From Agelas oroides (Eukaryota; Porifera; Demospongiae; Agelasida; Agelasidae): a stretch of 64,000 nt of DNA. Where the stretch lies: NCBI GenBank assembly GCA_949130485.1, contig OX422189.1:3842720-3906719 (forward strand), given 5' to 3'. Below the pieces are notes generated by a model. The model made no database searches and was not told the origin of the DNA. It worked only from the letters and a program-made list of their open reading frames with translations. The translations under genes and the position numbers were made by a program. Below, one piece after another: positions 11,702-23,519 of the stretch (the stretch's first letter is position 1; each line of letters starts with the position of its first letter).

Positions 11702-14700
11702 TTAATCTCCTTACTGAGCGTATACATGGCTGCTGGATGCATTATACCATACTCCTTTCTTGTGGGGGGTGAGCTGGGCCTAATGGAGGGCTAGAGCTTC
11801 TCAATAGCAGAGGCAGTTTATTAGCATTAGGCACATGCAACCAGTAATTAGCTTGCCCCCGACTATAATGACACATTGTCCGAAGCTTGGGGGTAAATCA
11901 CTGGGGGCGGAGCCTCCAGGTATTGGCCCAGCTCAGATCACGTCTAATTAAGACGGAGAAATGTAGTCTGAAGAGGGGGTTGGGTACATGGGTGGGAAAA
12001 TTTTTGAGTAGATACAGGCAAAAAAGGTAGCTGCAATGGCTAACAATGAGTGCAAAGGCGGTTGCCAAGGACAAGCGTGGACTGAGCATGCGCAAAGCCC
12101 GCCCAGTATTACGTAATTGCATGTGCTCAAGACCCGTTTGTCGATTAACCTTGTTTAACTAGCATTAAACATCATTTAATCTCCTTACTGAGCGTATACA
12201 TGGCTGCTGGATGCATTATACCATACTCCTTTCTTGTGGGGGGTGAGCTGGGCCTAATGGAGGGCTAGAGCTTCTCAATAGCAGAGGCAGTTTATTAGCA
12301 TTAGGCACATGCAACCAGTAATTAGCTTGCCCCCGACTATAATGACACATTGTCCGAAGCTTGGGGGTAAATCACTGGGGGCGGAGCCTCCAGGTATTGG
12401 CCCATGGACGAAGTCTTACCCCCAAGAGAGGAGAGGTAGGTAGGACTTTGATTAGTGTACATAATGTGACTTTATAACAATACTTGATCTCAGTGTCATG
12501 ACCAGTTAAATGGTTGCTGCCCATGATTAAGCAATGGCAGAAAATCAAGAAGAGTAACCTACCTAAGCAGTGGGATTAGTTTATCAATGAAACAGCAAAT
12601 GGAGCCTGGGCAGTGGCAATTTTTATGCTGCCATAAATGAAAGGGGGCACACTGATCATTCGCTCTCTTCAGCTTCTTAAAGTGCACTAGCTGGTACTAT
12701 GCTTAAGGGGGAAGAAACCGCTTAGCCAACTTAATATTGAAATTGCCTCCTGCAATATCCTTGCTTGTCTCGGCAACAGGCATCCTCTAATAAATGATGT
12801 GGAACAAGCACTCAACCATTAAACTCAGTGGCCAACCCACTACAGTAGATAGAGAGAGAGAGACTACATATGGAGCTGCAATCATAGACATAACCTTGTA
12901 GCTTGTCGTGGCTGAAGCAGCAAACAGAAAGACGTAGTGGTTATGGTGTGGCAAGCATTACACATAACTTAATGGTTATATAGCTCATCTTGACAGGCGT
13001 CCTTTGGGAATACTGTGGAGCAGCATTCGAGTATCTTAACTCAGTGGCCGACACACTACAACAGATGGGAAATGTTATGGCATATCATGGCTATAAGCAA
13101 CAAGCATTGGCTATAATCTTGTGGTTATGGAGCAGCAGCATTAGATATAACCTACTGGTTATGGTGTGGCAAGGATTAGACATAAACAAGTGGTTACAGA
13201 GTAGCACACATTCGGCATAGCCAAGTGGTTATGTTGCGGCAAGCATTAGGCATCACCTATGGAGCAGCAAGCGTCAGACATAACCTTGTTGTAGGGTATG
13301 TAGCAGCAATTATCTTTGTGGATATCGTACAGGGACAATCTGCTGGTTATGGTATGCCAAGCATGGTGCAGTGGCTGTATGTGTAATCCTGCGGTTACAC
13401 ATGGTTCAGGGGCAACCAATATCTTTGTTGCAGTTGGAGCCATTTGGTGCAATAAATGCGACAACTTATGTGGTCCTGAATTGTAAGCAGTGAGAAACTT
13501 GTTTGCGACAAGACCATTGGCGGAGCCTGCCAAATGGACTGCTGATAGGATCATATCAAAATTTGCCACAATGAAATACAAGCATCACATCAAGCACGTC
13601 ACTGTATAGGATCCTTACTGGTGCCGGTATTTGTAATATGAACAACAGCCCCATTATCGCATCGGCATACAACAGACTGGTTAGCCCATTGGGCACCCCA
13701 AATACCCGCAGCTATAACAATTGGTAACAGCTCTTTAACAGTTATGTGGCTGTCAATGATAGCTGCAGGCCATTGAAGCTGAAACCAAGAATTAGCATAG
13801 AAGGCACCGCAGCCCCATATGAGCCGGAGGCATCAGACGTAAGGATACATCTGGGTTACTATGGCGTGCTTTTTGCATCATGGATAGGCCAATCCATTGT
13901 GTGATGAAATGGGTCCAGCATAAAATATTGGAGCAGGCTTCGATGTTCAGCCTGATGAATCCCCTGGCTGGGCGATGGAGAGCAGACTTTAGCAAATCAA
14001 TGAGGCGGCGAATAAAATTACAGCCTGGGCGAACAACAATGCTGGCATCATGCAGTTGTCCCACCAGTGACTCTAGATCCCTTCATTTAGATGGCTCTGC
14101 TTCTGAAGTGTGGATTGAAGGCACTCAAGCTTCAACTGGCAGGGATTGATTTCTTGTCATGCATGCCTGAGCAGGTGGAGAACCCGAAGTAAAGATACAG
14201 CAGTAAATAAGCATTGTTAAGGATTTGACCACTGATATGTATGCTTCTGAATGTGAATGATTGCAAGATCGCAGGAATGGTGAGATGCTGTTAGTAATGG
14301 TAGGCAAACCAAATTAATGTAGTAGCAGAAAGCATTTTTATTTATCATTATTATTTTTTTTTCACATTACACATGCCTGCATGAGCTTGTGGAGAGCCAC
14401 TAAACAACTAAACAAGCATCGTTGTACGATTACAGATATGCCTGTCAGAGAATCGCAAATTATAACAATAATGAAGGTCGAGTAATGAAAGGCAAACTAG
14501 AAGGCAACAGCAGAAGAGCAATTATTTTATTTATTTCCACTCACCTATGTGCCATGCAAGTTGAGAACAGAAAGTACAGACACAGCAGCTAAACAAGCAT
14601 TGTTGTACTTATACCGATACATGCTTGCCATGAATGTGAACAGAGAAAGGATCATATAGCAGTGATGAGGGACTGCATGTGCATATCGATAGAATGTAAT

Positions 14701-16529
14701 AGCAGTGAGCGTCACATGCCTGGGCATGTGGAGAACAGGAACTATCACAACTTAATACACATTGCCAGCAAAAGGATGCTTTGATCACTGACATGCCTGC
14801 CATTGAATGCAAGCGTTTGCATGATCGTAGTGATGATGAGATAGGCAAACTACAATGTAATAACAGAGAGCATTCTTTTAAGAGGGGCTTTGGTCACTGA
14901 TATGCCTGCAGGTGAATGTGAACATTGCAAATCCTAAGAGTTATGAGTAATGAAAGGCAAATTAGACTGCTATGGCAGGAAGCATTTTTGGTTTGTTTGT
15001 TTGTTTGCTTGTTTTCTCTTTTCTTTTTTTTATTTTAGGAAACACAAATACAGCAACTAAACAAGCATTGTTGTACAATGAGATGAGGCTTTCATGTCAA
15101 TGATTGCTGATATTTTTGCCAGTGAGTGTGAACAATGAGTAAATCATAGCAATGAAGAGGGGTTATGGGTAATGATGGGCAAGCTAGTAATAGCGGAGAG
15201 CATGTTTCATGTCACACATGCTTGAGCATGTGGAGAACAGGAGATATAACTTAGCGGAAAATAAGCAATGTTAGAATAGATCATAAGTAAATGAGGAGCC
15301 ATAAGTAGTAATAGGCAGACAATGTAATAGCAGAGAGCATTTTCTTGTCACACATGCCTGAGCATGTGGAGAACGTGAGATATAGATACATGCAGTAAGG
15401 GAATAAGCATTGTTGTGCAATAAGAGGAGGCTTTAGCCTCAGTGATCATTGATAGGCTTACCAGTGAATGTTAACATTTGCAAAGCAACATCACAGTGAT
15501 GACGAGACACTATGATTAATGATAGACATATGTAGAAGCAGTGAGCTTTTTTTTTTTTTTTTTTCTAGTCACACGTCAGGAAAATGTGAGAATGGAGAAT
15601 GTGAAGGTTATGATGAAGCAGACACAACTTGATAGCTGCGATGAAGCAGACAATGTTCTGATTATGGAGCAGCAAGCCTTGGACAATACTTGATCAGAAG
15701 TGGGATAACCCAGCAGTTATGGTACATTGGCTGGCATGTGCATTGCTGCAGCCCTTGTAGGTACAAGTAACAGTTATGGAGTGGGAATCAGTGTAACCTG
15801 GTGGTTGCAGATCAGCAGGAAGTGGGCATGACCTGACAGTTGTGATGCAGGCATAGCCTGGCCATTGGGGATGGGCGACTATATATTTGGCAGCCAGCAG
15901 TCAGGAGCCACAGAAAGTTACCAGATTAAGGGTATTTAAAGTGTGATGTGTGACGGCACCATGCTTAGGTAGATGGAGGATGAAGATAAGGTCTGAGTGC
16001 TGGGACCAGAGTATGATACCCTGGTGAGACTGTGCATAGAGGGGTGGGAATAGTGCCACATGTTGGGTGAGAGATCGCTGGACAAAAAGGCAGAGGCATT
16101 AATTAATCCAATGGAATAGTATTTGGCATGCACTAATGGCTGAGTTGGGGCGGTTACATACGGAGTGCCAGGCGTTATGGGTAGCCTAGTAAGATAGTGT
16201 AATGTGATATGAATATGTGATAAGGTACGCAAGCCTGCTTAGCTTTGCGGCAGCAGTGCAATGAGCACCTAGAATAAACCGGTGATAATGTTAAGGTGGA
16301 CAATGTGTGCAATCTGGAACAGTGGGCATTGGGCATAGCTTGGTGATTATAGTTCATTTGAGTAGATACAGGCAAAAAAGGTAGCTGCAATGGCTAACAA
16401 TGAGTGCAAAGGCGGTTGCCAAGGACAAGCGTGGACTGAGCATGCGCAAAGCCCGCCCAGTATTACGTAATTGCATGTGCTCAAGACCCGTTTGTCGATT
16501 AACCTTGTTTAACTAGCATTAAACATCAT
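11702..16529. mobile_element. Head-to-tail dimer of a non-coding element inserted in the KDZ exon
   Basis: Unit 1 (11702-12175, 474 bp) and unit 2 (12176-16529, 4354 bp) abut with no gap. Both begin ttaatctccttactgagc and end agcattaaacatcat. They share about 230 bp at the left and about 170 bp at the right. Unit 1 keeps only about 67 bp between these ends, while unit 2 has about 3.95 kb of degenerate non-coding repeats. Removing 11702-16529 leaves caaa joined to gtgtacc and restores the conserved transposase frame, so there is no target-site duplication. Head-to-tail copies without duplication suggest rolling-circle (Helitron-like) transposition, but canonical TC and CTRR ends are not present. 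The LTR model does not fit, because unit 1 contains both ends. Confidence 0.75.
12890..15660. repeat. Degenerate tandem repeats inside the long unit
   Basis: The first part (about 12890-13470) repeats variants of agcaagcattagacataacc and gtggttatgg. The second part (about 14150-15600) repeats a block of roughly 150-200 bp built from atgcctgagcatgtggagaac, cagcagtaaataagcattgttg and gtaatagcagagagcattttt (near 14160, 14370, 14710, 15210 and 15350). No open frame of note occurs. This looks like internally amplified filler of a non-autonomous element. Confidence 0.65.
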
Positions 16530-17615
16530 GTGTACCTCAGTCAGAGTGGTCATCCATCATATTATCCTATGATAATATGTGCCACCTTGATGGCCTTCGT
16601 GCTGCAACAGCTCCTCTGCCTCTTCCACAGCCATACAACACCATGTGGAAGGCAATTACCAAGGTACAATGCAGACATTCTACCTTAATTGGTCATGCAG
16701 GGTTTTTAGTGGAGGGAATAGTTAACTGAATGGAAGTGAGGCTGAACATCAGTCTCAATTTATACCAGCCAGGCGTGTGCTTTGCACGCACCCAGCCGGT
16801 CCTAAGTTTGCTTTACATGTACGTTTTCTGAGTTTGTTTGTTTGTGCATCCATGCACACTTATCACGTGCATAATATAAACATCATACGTTACTATGCAA
16901 CTTTTATGCAGCTTTGTAGGCCAAGCTACAGCAGGTAAGTGCAGTTTTGTGTTGCTAAGGCAGCAAAAGTGGTAAGTAGTCGTGATAACATACCATACAG
17001 CTGCTAATAGGAAGTGGAGAAACTGCTGAGCCAGCACTTCTGCTATGTTGCTTATCTGTTTCTGCATGGTGTCTGTTACAGTTTACCTCAGACTGCAATT
17101 GGCTTGGCCTGACCTGTCTCTGAGATGAGCTGTGGGTGTTTCACTTGAAAGGTTCCTGGCTGTTTTTTTAGACTTAAAATGTCAGACTTGTTCTGTCTTC
17201 CACCCCTGATCTAAATAAAACGGACTTGGAGAAAACAAAGCAAATGGAGTTCTACATGCAGTGGATAATCTAAGAACGCGACTATGGTCTTGACCCATTA
17301 CTTACTTCTAACGCTTCAATTCTATAGGTCATTGATGATCTCCATATCAAGAATCACCGCGATGAACAGTGTAGAAAAAAATATCATCCAAAGAAAGTAC
17401 TGGAGGCAAATCCAAACTATAACTTTATGATTGCAGAACAAACTTTTGCTTGGCTGTCACGTTACAAGAAGATTCTTTGTAGTATGGACAAATTGCACCA
17501 CCTCTTTTTTCTTCATAGAGTTATTACCAGAAGAAATAAGTACACACACCTTTGCATCAGTACTGGGAGAAAAGTGCTGCTACCAAAGTCAAAAGACAAA
17601 ACAAAGCGATACTGA

Positions 17616-18217
17616 TTTTATTGTGACTGTATGCCATTTACTTTCTGATTGCACAACACACTTGCATAATTATATTATTTGTATGTCAATCACCATGCAC
17701 TATAACACGAGTCAAGCACAATGTTTTTGCATTGAATTGTAGCAGCAACACAACATCATACAAGCCCTACAAAATTACAAAAGATTCCATATAGGCAAGG
17801 CCTCCCTATATAGCCGTGCCTGCATAGGCATAAAGTCATGAGCCATCTTTAAAATAATACTCACTCAGTAGCACTTACAGTGTACACTATATATATTAAG
17901 CTATATAGCTTTCACTGTTAACTTTCATGCAGGCCTTGAATTGTGGTAGAAAATTCCTTCTGATATTTAAACTACTATAACACATGCACAATCATATATT
18001 ATATTCTTGCATGGTGCGTGGGAGGTTGAAAGGCACCGCCTGTGCCAATATTTGGCATATCGGCACTGTTAGCAGTGCCAACAGTGCCAATATCTGCGCC
18101 AATTAGTCACACTTAAGCTTGCCCAATTATAGTCGCAAGAGCTAGTGCACTCTTAATTCCAGGTCTGGGAGGTGCGGTTTTATCGTTTCGGTGGCAGGTC
18201 TGGGGAGAGACTAAGTT
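17616..18217. other. Non-coding flank after the KDZ gene
   Basis: This is AT-rich DNA with no gene recognised. A phrase agtgccaacagtgccaata repeats with variations at about 18040-18100. A right terminus of the putative KDZ transposon is expected in this area, but no inverted match to the left flank was found by eye. Confidence 0.4.
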
Positions 18218-18547
18218 CACCCGGTTTGAAACCGTTTACGTCATCTTACGAAATATCCATAAGAGGCTATACCGAAGCGAAGATGTTCATCATATTTTGT
18301 AAGACCACAGAAAAAAAAAAAGAAAAAAAGAAGTAGTGTATTCCCTGGCCCTAGCCCTAACCCTATATACCCCTACCCCTAACCATAACCCTTAACCATT
18401 TAGCCAACGAGCCGCTTCAGACGGCCACTATGCTGTATGGTCTAACTTACGGCAGCGCTACAGATTATAAATATTTAATAAGGTGCGCGCGACGGATTAT
18501 AAATAGTTATTACAGTGACGTAACCGGAAACGGTTTCAAACAGGGTG
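18218..18547. mobile_element. Short TIR element with CACCCGGTTTGAAACCG ends
   Basis: The left end at 18218 (cacccggtttgaaaccg, then tttacgtca) matches the right end at 18516-18547 read in reverse (caccctgtttgaaaccg, then a ttacgtca). The interior contains a short run of degenerate CCCTAA units (18345-18395) and AT-rich motifs. No protein is encoded. Target duplications are not clear. Confidence 0.55.
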
Positions 18548-18706
18548 AATTTAGACTATACCCACTTAGAAGGCGAGATCGGACAGGTGAGAGGGCCGGG
18601 CACTTGGCTATACGTATGAAGTGGAAGGGGTCTATGACATGCATTACTAAGCAACACCACGAACAGCCAATCAAATCCATGCAAGATATTAGATAATGCA
18701 TATTAT

Positions 18707-18751
18707 CACAGTGATGATGACGTAAGCCCTCAGGCTTACGTCATCACTGTG
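18707..18751. other. Perfect hairpin around GACGTAAGCC
   Basis: The arms gatgacgtaagcc and ggcttacgtcatc flank a 4-base loop (ctca) and extend outward through cacagtgat / atcactgtg with one three-base offset. This is probably the core of a tiny foldback element. The arms contain a CRE-like TGACGTAA, so protein binding is also possible. Confidence 0.6.
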
Positions 18752-18845
18752 CCAATATATATAGCCCTTGTAGCCATGCGTTACTGAAAACTTACAATGG
18801 ACACAACACTTGCACGTATCACATTCATACAACTACTTGAAATAC

Positions 18846-20270
18846 TTCAACAATGCTCAACACATTGCAACACTTGCAACACTGCAACACTGCAACACAA
18901 TAAATTGAACACTTGCAACACAACACTGTGCAACACTAGCCTCGTACCCAGGCTCCTCCCCATGCCGAAAAGCGTGGGGAGGAGGAGCCTGGGTACGAGG
19001 CTACTGCAACACATGCAACACTCAACATTGCAACACATGCAACACTGCAACACATGCAACATTGCAACCGACTGCAACACATACAACACTGCAACAGTGT
19101 AACAGTGCAATACATGTAACATTGCAACACTTGCAACACTGCAACACTGCAATACATGCATACTGCAACACTGCAACACATGCAACACTGCAACACTCAA
19201 CATTGCAACACACACATGCAACACATGCAATACATACAGCATTGCAACACTGCAATACAATGTCATGCAAAACTGCAATACATATAACACAATGTCATGC
19301 AACACTGCACTACATACAACACAATGTCATGCAACACTGCAACACATGCAACACTGCAACAGTGTAACACATATAACACAATGTCATGCAACACTGCACT
19401 ACATACAACACAATGTCATGCAACACTGCAACACATGCAACACTGCACGCAACACAGTAACACAATGTCATGCATGCAACACTGCAACACTGCAACACTG
19501 CAACACTGCAACACATGCAACACTGCAACACAGTAACACAATGTCATGCATGCAACACTGCAACACTGCAACACTGCAACACATGCAACACTGCAACAGT
19601 GTAACACAGTATAACACAATGTCATGCATGCAACACTGCAACACATGCAACACATGCAACACTGCAACACATGCAACATTGCAACAGTGTAACACTGCAA
19701 CACTTGCAACATTGCAACAGTGTAACAGTGCAATACATGCAACACATGCAACACTTGCAACACTGCAACATTGCAACCGACTGCAACACATGCAACACTG
19801 CAACAGATGCAACACTGCAACACTAGCCTCGTACCCAGGCTCTGCAACACATGCAACACTGCAACATTGCAATACATGCACACAACATTGCAACACGTGC
19901 AACACATGCAACACAACACTGTATAACACAATGTCATGCAACACTGCAACACTGCAACACTGCAACACATGCAACACTGCAACAGTGTAACACAGTATAA
20001 CACAATGTCATGCATGCAACACTGCAACACATGCAACACATGCAACACATGCAACACATGCAACACATGCAACACTGCAACACATGCAGCATTGCAACAG
20101 TGTAACACTGCAACACTTGCAACATTGCAACAGTGTAACAGTGCAATACATGCAACACATTGCAACACTTGCAACACTGCAACATTGCAACCGACTGCAA
20201 CACATGCAACACTGCAACAGATGCAACACTGCAACACTAGCCTCGTACCCAGGCTCTGCAACACATGCAT
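18846..20270. repeat. TGCAACAC satellite array
   Basis: About 1.4 kb consists almost wholly of 8-12 bp words (tgcaacac, tgcaacacatgcaacac, tgtaacacaatgtcatg), with larger blocks repeated, for example 19470-19545 and 19990-20090. Long open frames on both strands exist only because the words lack stop codons, so they are not genes. Pieces of the TAGCCTCG hairpin family are embedded at 18937-19003, 19815-19842 and 20236-20257. Confidence 0.9.
18937..19003. mobile_element. TAGCCTCG-family hairpin MITE inside the satellite
   Basis: The arms tagcctcgtacccaggctcc and its inverse surround a short centre (ccatgccgaaaagcg). The flanks are gtgcaacac and ctgcaacac, compatible with a target duplication but uninformative inside a TGCAACAC array. 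Confidence 0.75.
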
Positions 20271-20922
20271 GCATAGATGTGGCAGTATTTGGGTTAGGTT
20301 AAGATGAATTTTAAAAATGCAACGTTGCTTTCGTTGCAAATCTGCTACAGGACTTCGTAGCCTCGTTCCCAGGCTCTCCCCTCGCCCCGACAAAAAATAA
20401 AAACGGTTTTCTCTAGCATAGGAACATGAACACATTGAACAGACTGCATTTTAGATTTCAACACACAGTGTCTACAATTTCACCAATGTTTGACCCTTGC
20501 TGCATAGTTAGATTGCAGTGTACAGCAACGTAGTGCACAAATGCACACCACAGCATTGCACAGCAGGATTACTAATTGTGCACCAAACACAAGAGTGTTG
20601 ACCAGTCAAGACTCATGGATAGAAATGGAAAATATAATTCAAGCTTTTTTCTGTGCTGCTGGAGGCTGCTCTGAAATGTCAGTCTGTTTCCCCCTAGCTA
20701 CACAGCTGCCAGAAATGCATCCCTTTTCGATATTCAATACTGACTAGTTTTAATACTACACTGATACCATGCTTACTTGTTCTCTTCTCCCTCGATGTGC
20801 TGTATACTCTCTGAATGCATGCTTGTAGGCAGAAATTCGGTTAAGTTAAATCTCGTAGGGAGGGGTTAAAATCTAAATTTGGGGTAAACCCGTAATTTTT
20901 TTCTCATGAGCAAGTCTGTACA

Positions 20923-21230
20923 TAGTCTCGTGACCAGCCGGATATACCTACGGAAAGTCCGTCTGGTAACGTTGGGCTCGATTCTGGGGCTTTTCTACTT
21001 ACGACGGAGTTATTTGAACGTGCCAATGAAATTGTAGCATGTCCAATTACTGGGGCGGCCCACTAGCGCTTGTGCGGATGCTAATTGGTGATAATTGAAG
21101 CCATGCAGAGGTGAGAACGTCCAGCGCCGGCCGCGTTCAAACCCTGCTGACGTGTGCAAAAGCCCAAGAAAGGCGCGCAATGTTACCAGACGGATTTTCC
21201 GTAGGTTATTTCCGGCTGGGCACGAGACTA
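20923..21230. mobile_element. TAGTCTCG-family MITE, 308 bp, 9-bp target duplication
   Basis: The ends tagtctcgtgaccagccgg and its inverse continue through agtccgtctggtaac for roughly 47-bp arms. The direct repeat gtctgtaca flanks it exactly (20914-20922 and 21231-21239). The same insertion is present in the duplicate (54649-54964), so it predates the duplication. Confidence 0.85.
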
Positions 21231-21392
21231 GTCTGTACATACGAGATTCTGAAAGTGCGGACGGAATATCGACTTGTAAATGTGTGAATAAAGACGATAC
21301 TCTACAGTACTCTAGTCTACTACGGAGCCCTACTTCTGAGTTTTAATCCGGAGTTTTACCTTCATCATTTTAGGCTACAAGTTTTGTTGAAT

Positions 21393-21800
21393 ATGGATAC
21401 CCAGACCAGTTCTAGAAGAGCTCTCAAACTAGCGCAGGAACAAGAAGTCGCCGAAGATCGGAGACGGCCCAGAAACGAGAGAAACAGAGCTCGACGTGCT
21501 GCAGAGACTGCAGAACAAAGGAGCGAGAAAGCGAAGGGAGAGAGGTCGTGCTAGGCACGCTGCTCGAACTGCTAGTGGAAGACAAGCTAACTTTACAGCG
21601 AAAGGTACCCGTGAACGCGAAAGAACGGCAGCTGAAACCCCTGAGAGAGAAACAGGATTACAGCGGACGAGCACCAAATTTATCAATGCGAAAGGTTGAC
21701 ATTTGAAAACCCCGAGGAGACAGAAACGAGGTCACAGCGGATGAGAGATAGACTGTACACACCCCAAAACCACCCATGTGATATACTATATACCTCCCGC
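21393..21800 (+). pseudogene. Arg-rich repeat protein remnant, frameshifted
   Basis: The ATG at 21393 opens MDTQTSSRRALKLAQEQE, then an Arg-rich stretch with the motif RRAAETAEQR. Shifting frame gives RRERGRARHAARTASG and ETPERETGLQRTST, then FENPEETETRSQRMRDR. Such RRxRxRRAxETxExR repeats occur near the N-terminus of Helitron and other transposon proteins of invertebrates, as family knowledge from memory. The frame is broken near 21540. Relative to the duplicate, 5 extra bases near 21678 break it again. Confidence 0.5.
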
Positions 21801-21952
21801 TCAGGCTCGCCACATAATGCTTTGCATCTACACTAGTTAGATATAACTGGGTATACGTATAGCCTCGTTCCCAGGCCCCGCCCAGCTTTCCGTTGCTTTC
21901 AGTACGGAAAAGTATGGAGCGTTATTAGTGCCAAAATAGACGCCCGCTTATT

Positions 21953-22588
21953 TGGGTGATCACAATTGGTATTTCAGCTATGATCAGGGAGCACCCAGAT
22001 ATTCCTGCCATCATAGACTACACAGATGAAGACGATGCATCAAAGACTGAGTGCAACAAGGATACCGGCACCAGGAAGAAACTGCAGAAATGGACGAGGG
22101 GTCATCTTTTTATTGTCCGTACATTGACACTTGGCAGCCCCTCTACCAGTAAGCACCTAATCATGCACACTTGTCAGATCAGCACATGCATTCTTCCATT
22201 TATGCCCATCTAAGCGCCTTGCATAATCTTTTGTATTTGTTTCTTTTTTCAGGTCAGAAGGACCGGCACAGGTTTTCCTGATTGTGCTGGTTTGGATGCT
22301 ATCTGCATTTGCAGCATTGTCCAGGGAGTCGAGGAGAAAGATCATCTTGTCGTCATGTACCACCTAAATAATTTAAAGGTGGCCAGAAGCCCACTTCCAC
22401 TTCCGAGGGAATTCAGCCATATGCGGCTGGATGTGAAGAAAATTATTGACACACTTCATATCCAGAACCACAAAGACAAGCAGTGCAGGGAACTGTATAG
22501 TCCAGAATTGGTGAAACTTGAAAACCCGAATACCAACACAATGTGTACATTCGCTTGGTTGTCTAGGTATAAAAGGATTCTCAACTGA
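21953..22588 (+). pseudogene. KDZ transposase relic (C-terminal part)
   Basis: Motifs match the KDZ gene at 8.9-17.6 kb: WTRGHLFIVR, a frameshifted IDTWQPLY, an intron (22149-22257), then SEGPAQVFLIVLVWM, LNNLKVARSPLPLP, IIDTLHIQNHKDKQC and FAWLSRYKRIL. The region equivalent to catalytic YDNMCH and to E of EQTF is altered or deleted, and several frameshifts are present. It is a dead copy of a different KDZ lineage, because it is far from identical to the first. Confidence 0.75.
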
Positions 22589-23519
22589 GTACTGTTATGC
22601 CCATGGACGCAGACCAGTTATGCCGAATGTAAAGACTGTTACTACTAACCCTTGTACATGTTAATAATATGTGGACATGCACTTAAAATTTCTGTAATGT
22701 GTGTATAAATTGTTTCGCTGTAATGTGTACATTTGTTTCGCCGAATTCACGGTATCAGTACCTACATCTAAGTTGCAAGCACTAACCTCAACTGCTGCTG
22801 GGTAGAAGGAAATGATTACAAGTTGTTAATGTTAAGCATTCCCACACTTGAAGATTGCCAGGGGAGAAACTGAAAAGGCTCGGGATAGGTTCGGAGCGAT
22901 CGCATTCCCAGTGTCTACATTGCCTTCAAGGGTGAAGCGAGCCAGGTATTTGTGTAGCATTATCAATCTGAAGTTTAACATGAAATTTTACATGTGAGAA
23001 CCCTGGGAACCATGATAACTGGTTACCGCTGTCAACTTTATACGCATTTTGTCCTTATACCTTGCCACTACTGAAATACAGAGTATTTCCATTGGGTGCC
23101 AATGCGAATTTTGTAACCAGGATGTACTATTTTCAGAGTTGAAAGAATTCTAAATTAAAATTCCATATTTCCTAGAATAAAAAAAAAGTATGGGTGTCAT
23201 ACTTTCTGGGGTGCCAAGTAGCCTGCAGTGACACCATGCTCTTCTCCGAAGGAAAATTGATCTCCTATACAGCGCGGGTCACCCTGGGAGACAGCAAAAT
23301 GAGTTTATTACAGTAAGAGTGTGCAACTCCCATTGGTTTCTACCCGCCATCTGGATAGGCATCAGCAGTGAATATGCTTAGCTGTGAAAACGCGAGGCGG
23401 GCTTTTGCAACAGTGTTAACTCAGCTAATGATTTAATTGGAATAGTTGAACCCGTAAGGGCCATCACAGTACATGTACATGGCAGATTTTTAAGTGACAT
23501 ACTTATACAACTGTGTGAT

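Larger units (their letters stand above)
8901..17615 (+). pseudogene. KDZ-family transposase (CxC5/CxC6), interrupted by an inserted element
   Basis: Exons: 8901-9601, 9660-9766, 10164-10370, 10766-11002, 11087-11221, 11296-11479, 11640-11701 joined to 16530-16663, and 17328-17615. Phases agree throughout and give 684 residues. Residues 142-191 carry the CxC5-like cluster (CCINEKC, then CKGC), and SFSGFTEAYYDY follows. Residues 340-417 are CxC6-like: GCGHC and MDGNWKL, then Cys and His ligands. Then come RGHLFIVRPCGH, SESPSQVF, YDNMCHLDGL and EQTFAWLSRYKKIL. The likely catalytic triad is D347, D559 and E626. The family is known as cut-and-paste transposases of fungi and animals. The only visible lesion is a 4828-bp insertion inside codon 545. 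The first ATG is 8901; the frame open further upstream begins at GTG. Confidence 0.78.

Noticed and set aside
11702..16529. LTR retrotransposon
   Set aside because: The first unit contains both element ends, the 3' copy of the supposed LTR is incomplete, TG..CA ends are lacking, and no gag-pol frame lies between.
11702..16529. Ordinary intron of the KDZ gene
   Set aside because: The boundaries (caaa|ttaat and atcat|gtg) are not GT-AG or GC-AG, and the paired repeated ends identify an insertion.
18797..20435. Long ORFs of CNTATLQHMQ or VLHVLQCCS type on both strands
   Set aside because: They arise from a TGCAACAC satellite without stop codons. Both strands and several frames are open, and no known domain is present.
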